Notes under the pieces: generated by a model
Told to the model about the DNA's origin: nothing
What the model saw: only the letters and a program-made list of their open reading frames with translations
Database searches by the model: none
Assembly (NCBI GenBank): GCA_017543805.1
Contig: JAFYFK010000166.1
Span: 1-6,291 of the forward strand
Length of the DNA stretch: 6,291 nt
Source: Bacillota bacterium
Lineage (GTDB): Bacteria > Bacillota > Clostridia > Peptostreptococcales > Anaerovoracaceae
Direction: 5' to 3'
Program-made: the position numbers and the translations under genes
Shown: one piece after another, positions 5,612-6,291 of the stretch
Layout of the letters: every line of letters begins with the position of its first letter
Position numbering within the stretch: position 1 is the first letter of the stretch

Positions 5612-5925
5612 GACGCTTTGCCGAGCAGCGCTCCGGCCTGCTCCGGGAAGAAGATCACGAAGAGAACAAGCAGATTAAAGGCTATGCACAGGGGCACGCC
5701 TATCGTAAACTTTTTGTGCAGAGTCTTGTGATGAAATATCTTCATCCCTGCAAACGCGCCGATCCCGCCCATAAGAAAAGCAAGAAGGATAAGAGTCCTC
5801 TCCGGTATGCGCCACGCTCCGGCGACGGACTTTTTCTTATCTATTCCGTAAATTACGCAGACCGCGACGTTCCACAGCAGGTAAGCGATCGTAAAATATC
5901 TGATAAATTCTGTGCTGCCGGTCAT
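5587..5925 (-). CDS. DUF1294 family small membrane protein
   Basis: A 112-aa protein from the ATG at 5925, or 115 aa from a GTG at 5934. It carries the DUF1294 signature: a first membrane helix, YGIDKKKS, WRIPERTLILLAF, a glycine-rich helix with MGGIGAFAGM, then FHHKTLHKKF and a last hydrophobic helix. The family is widespread and its function is unknown. The ATG has GGGTGA upstream, which can pair with the 16S rRNA 3' end. The GTG overlaps the upstream gene's stop as GTGA, a common coupled start, but lacks a Shine-Dalgarno sequence. I prefer the ATG slightly. Either way the gene is almost certainly co-transcribed with the permease upstream. Its last 25 bp overlap the 3' end of the HD-GYP gene on the other strand. 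Confidence 0.85.
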   Translation of the reverse strand: MTGSTEFIRYFTIAYLLWNVAVCVIYGIDKKKSVAGAWRIPERTLILLAFLMGGIGAFAGMKIFHHKTLHKKFTIGVPLCIAFNLLVLFVIFFPEQAGALLGKASQKVSRPE

Positions 5926-5930
5926 GTTCG

Positions 5931-6291
5931 TCACCCGAAAACAACGTCTGCGAGAAGTCCCAGCAAAACGCCCGAAACGTAGAGTATTCCGAGAGTTTTA
6001 AAGTCGTCCTTATAATCCTTGTTCATGCGGAACAGGACCAGCAGGCCGACCCCGGAACCCGTAAGAAGCCCCGCAAGCATCGCGCCGACGGACATTCCGC
6101 CCTGAAGGTACAGATTAGTGATTATGACGCTCGCCGCGCAGTTTGGAATAAGGCCGATCAGCCCGGCAAGCAGTTCTCCCGCGACGGGGACGTTAAGAAT
6201 AAAGCCCTGGAGGGTATCCTCTCCGACTGTTTCGACCGCGAGCGAGACCAGGAAGGTAGTAAAGAGCAGGAACAGGAATATCTTTACGGAA
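5931..6291 (-). CDS. C-terminal part of a multi-helix permease, putative heavy-metal/manganese exporter type (partial)
   Basis: The minus strand is open from the window edge to a TGA at 5931-5933, giving 119 complete codons with no start inside. The product is very hydrophobic with about four membrane segments. A central motif, GLIPNCAASVIITNLYLQGG, then a small-residue-rich helix (AMLAGLLTGSGVGLLVLF), a short charged loop (RMNKDYKDDF) and a final helix resemble the C-terminal half of the putative 10TM heavy-metal exporter family (PF11449), often annotated as putative manganese or arsenic efflux proteins. This match is from memory of the family pattern, so the substrate is unproven. The stop codon overlaps or lies within a few bases of the DUF1294 start, so the two genes are probably translationally coupled. 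Confidence 0.72.
   Translation of the reverse strand, partial: SVKIFLFLLFTTFLVSLAVETVGEDTLQGFILNVPVAGELLAGLIGLIPNCAASVIITNLYLQGGMSVGAMLAGLLTGSGVGLLVLFRMNKDYKDDFKTLGILYVSGVLLGLLADVVFG

Noticed and set aside
5600..5660. Possible terminator hairpin between the convergent HD-GYP and DUF1294 genes
   Set aside because: GAGCAG/CTGCTC-type pairing exists, but it lies inside the DUF1294 coding sequence, has a long loop and lacks a T run on either strand.

Overview
The window looks like chromosomal DNA from an anaerobic Firmicute, probably of the Clostridia. The signs are a Crt-type crotonase, a cytidylate-kinase-like protein, a lipoprotein of the DUF3298 kind, a seven-helix membrane HD-GYP protein, strong AGGAGG-type ribosome binding sites, TGn-extended -10 promoters and a tRNA gene that encodes its own CCA. 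The genes use a balanced to moderately GC-rich codon set. I cannot name a genus.

Layout. Positions 1-66 hold what may be the last 21 codons of an unidentified plus-strand gene. Positions 57-329 (minus) are a broken 5' remnant of trkH, the membrane subunit of a potassium transporter. It still has its promoter and faces away from a large lipoprotein gene (401-2041, plus). The two promoters are the arms of one perfect 11-bp inverted repeat (335-369). Next come an enoyl-CoA hydratase gene (2102-2878) and a cytidylate-kinase-like gene (2891-3502), 12 bp apart and closed by a strong terminator (3512-3539). This reads as a two-gene operon with its own promoter.

Positions 3503-3913 have no protein gene but are dense in structure. 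They hold the terminator, a hairpin-rich 157-bp element (3541-3697) whose two ends resemble tRNA 3' ends in opposite orientations, a second terminator, tRNA-Ala(CGC) on the minus strand (3732-3807), and back-to-back promoters for the tRNA and the next gene. The element is the least explained item in the window.

The right third holds a 565-aa membrane HD-GYP protein (3914-5611, plus), predicted to degrade cyclic di-GMP. Its 3' end overlaps by 25 bp the convergent end of a small DUF1294 membrane protein (minus). Directly upstream of that gene on the minus strand, and probably in the same transcript, is the C-terminal part of a multi-helix permease that resembles putative heavy-metal or manganese exporters; it runs off the window.

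No genes for one pathway are clustered here: fatty-acid/butyrate-type metabolism, nucleotide-kinase-like activity, second-messenger turnover and membrane transport sit side by side. I see no CRISPR array, integrase, transposase or defence gene.
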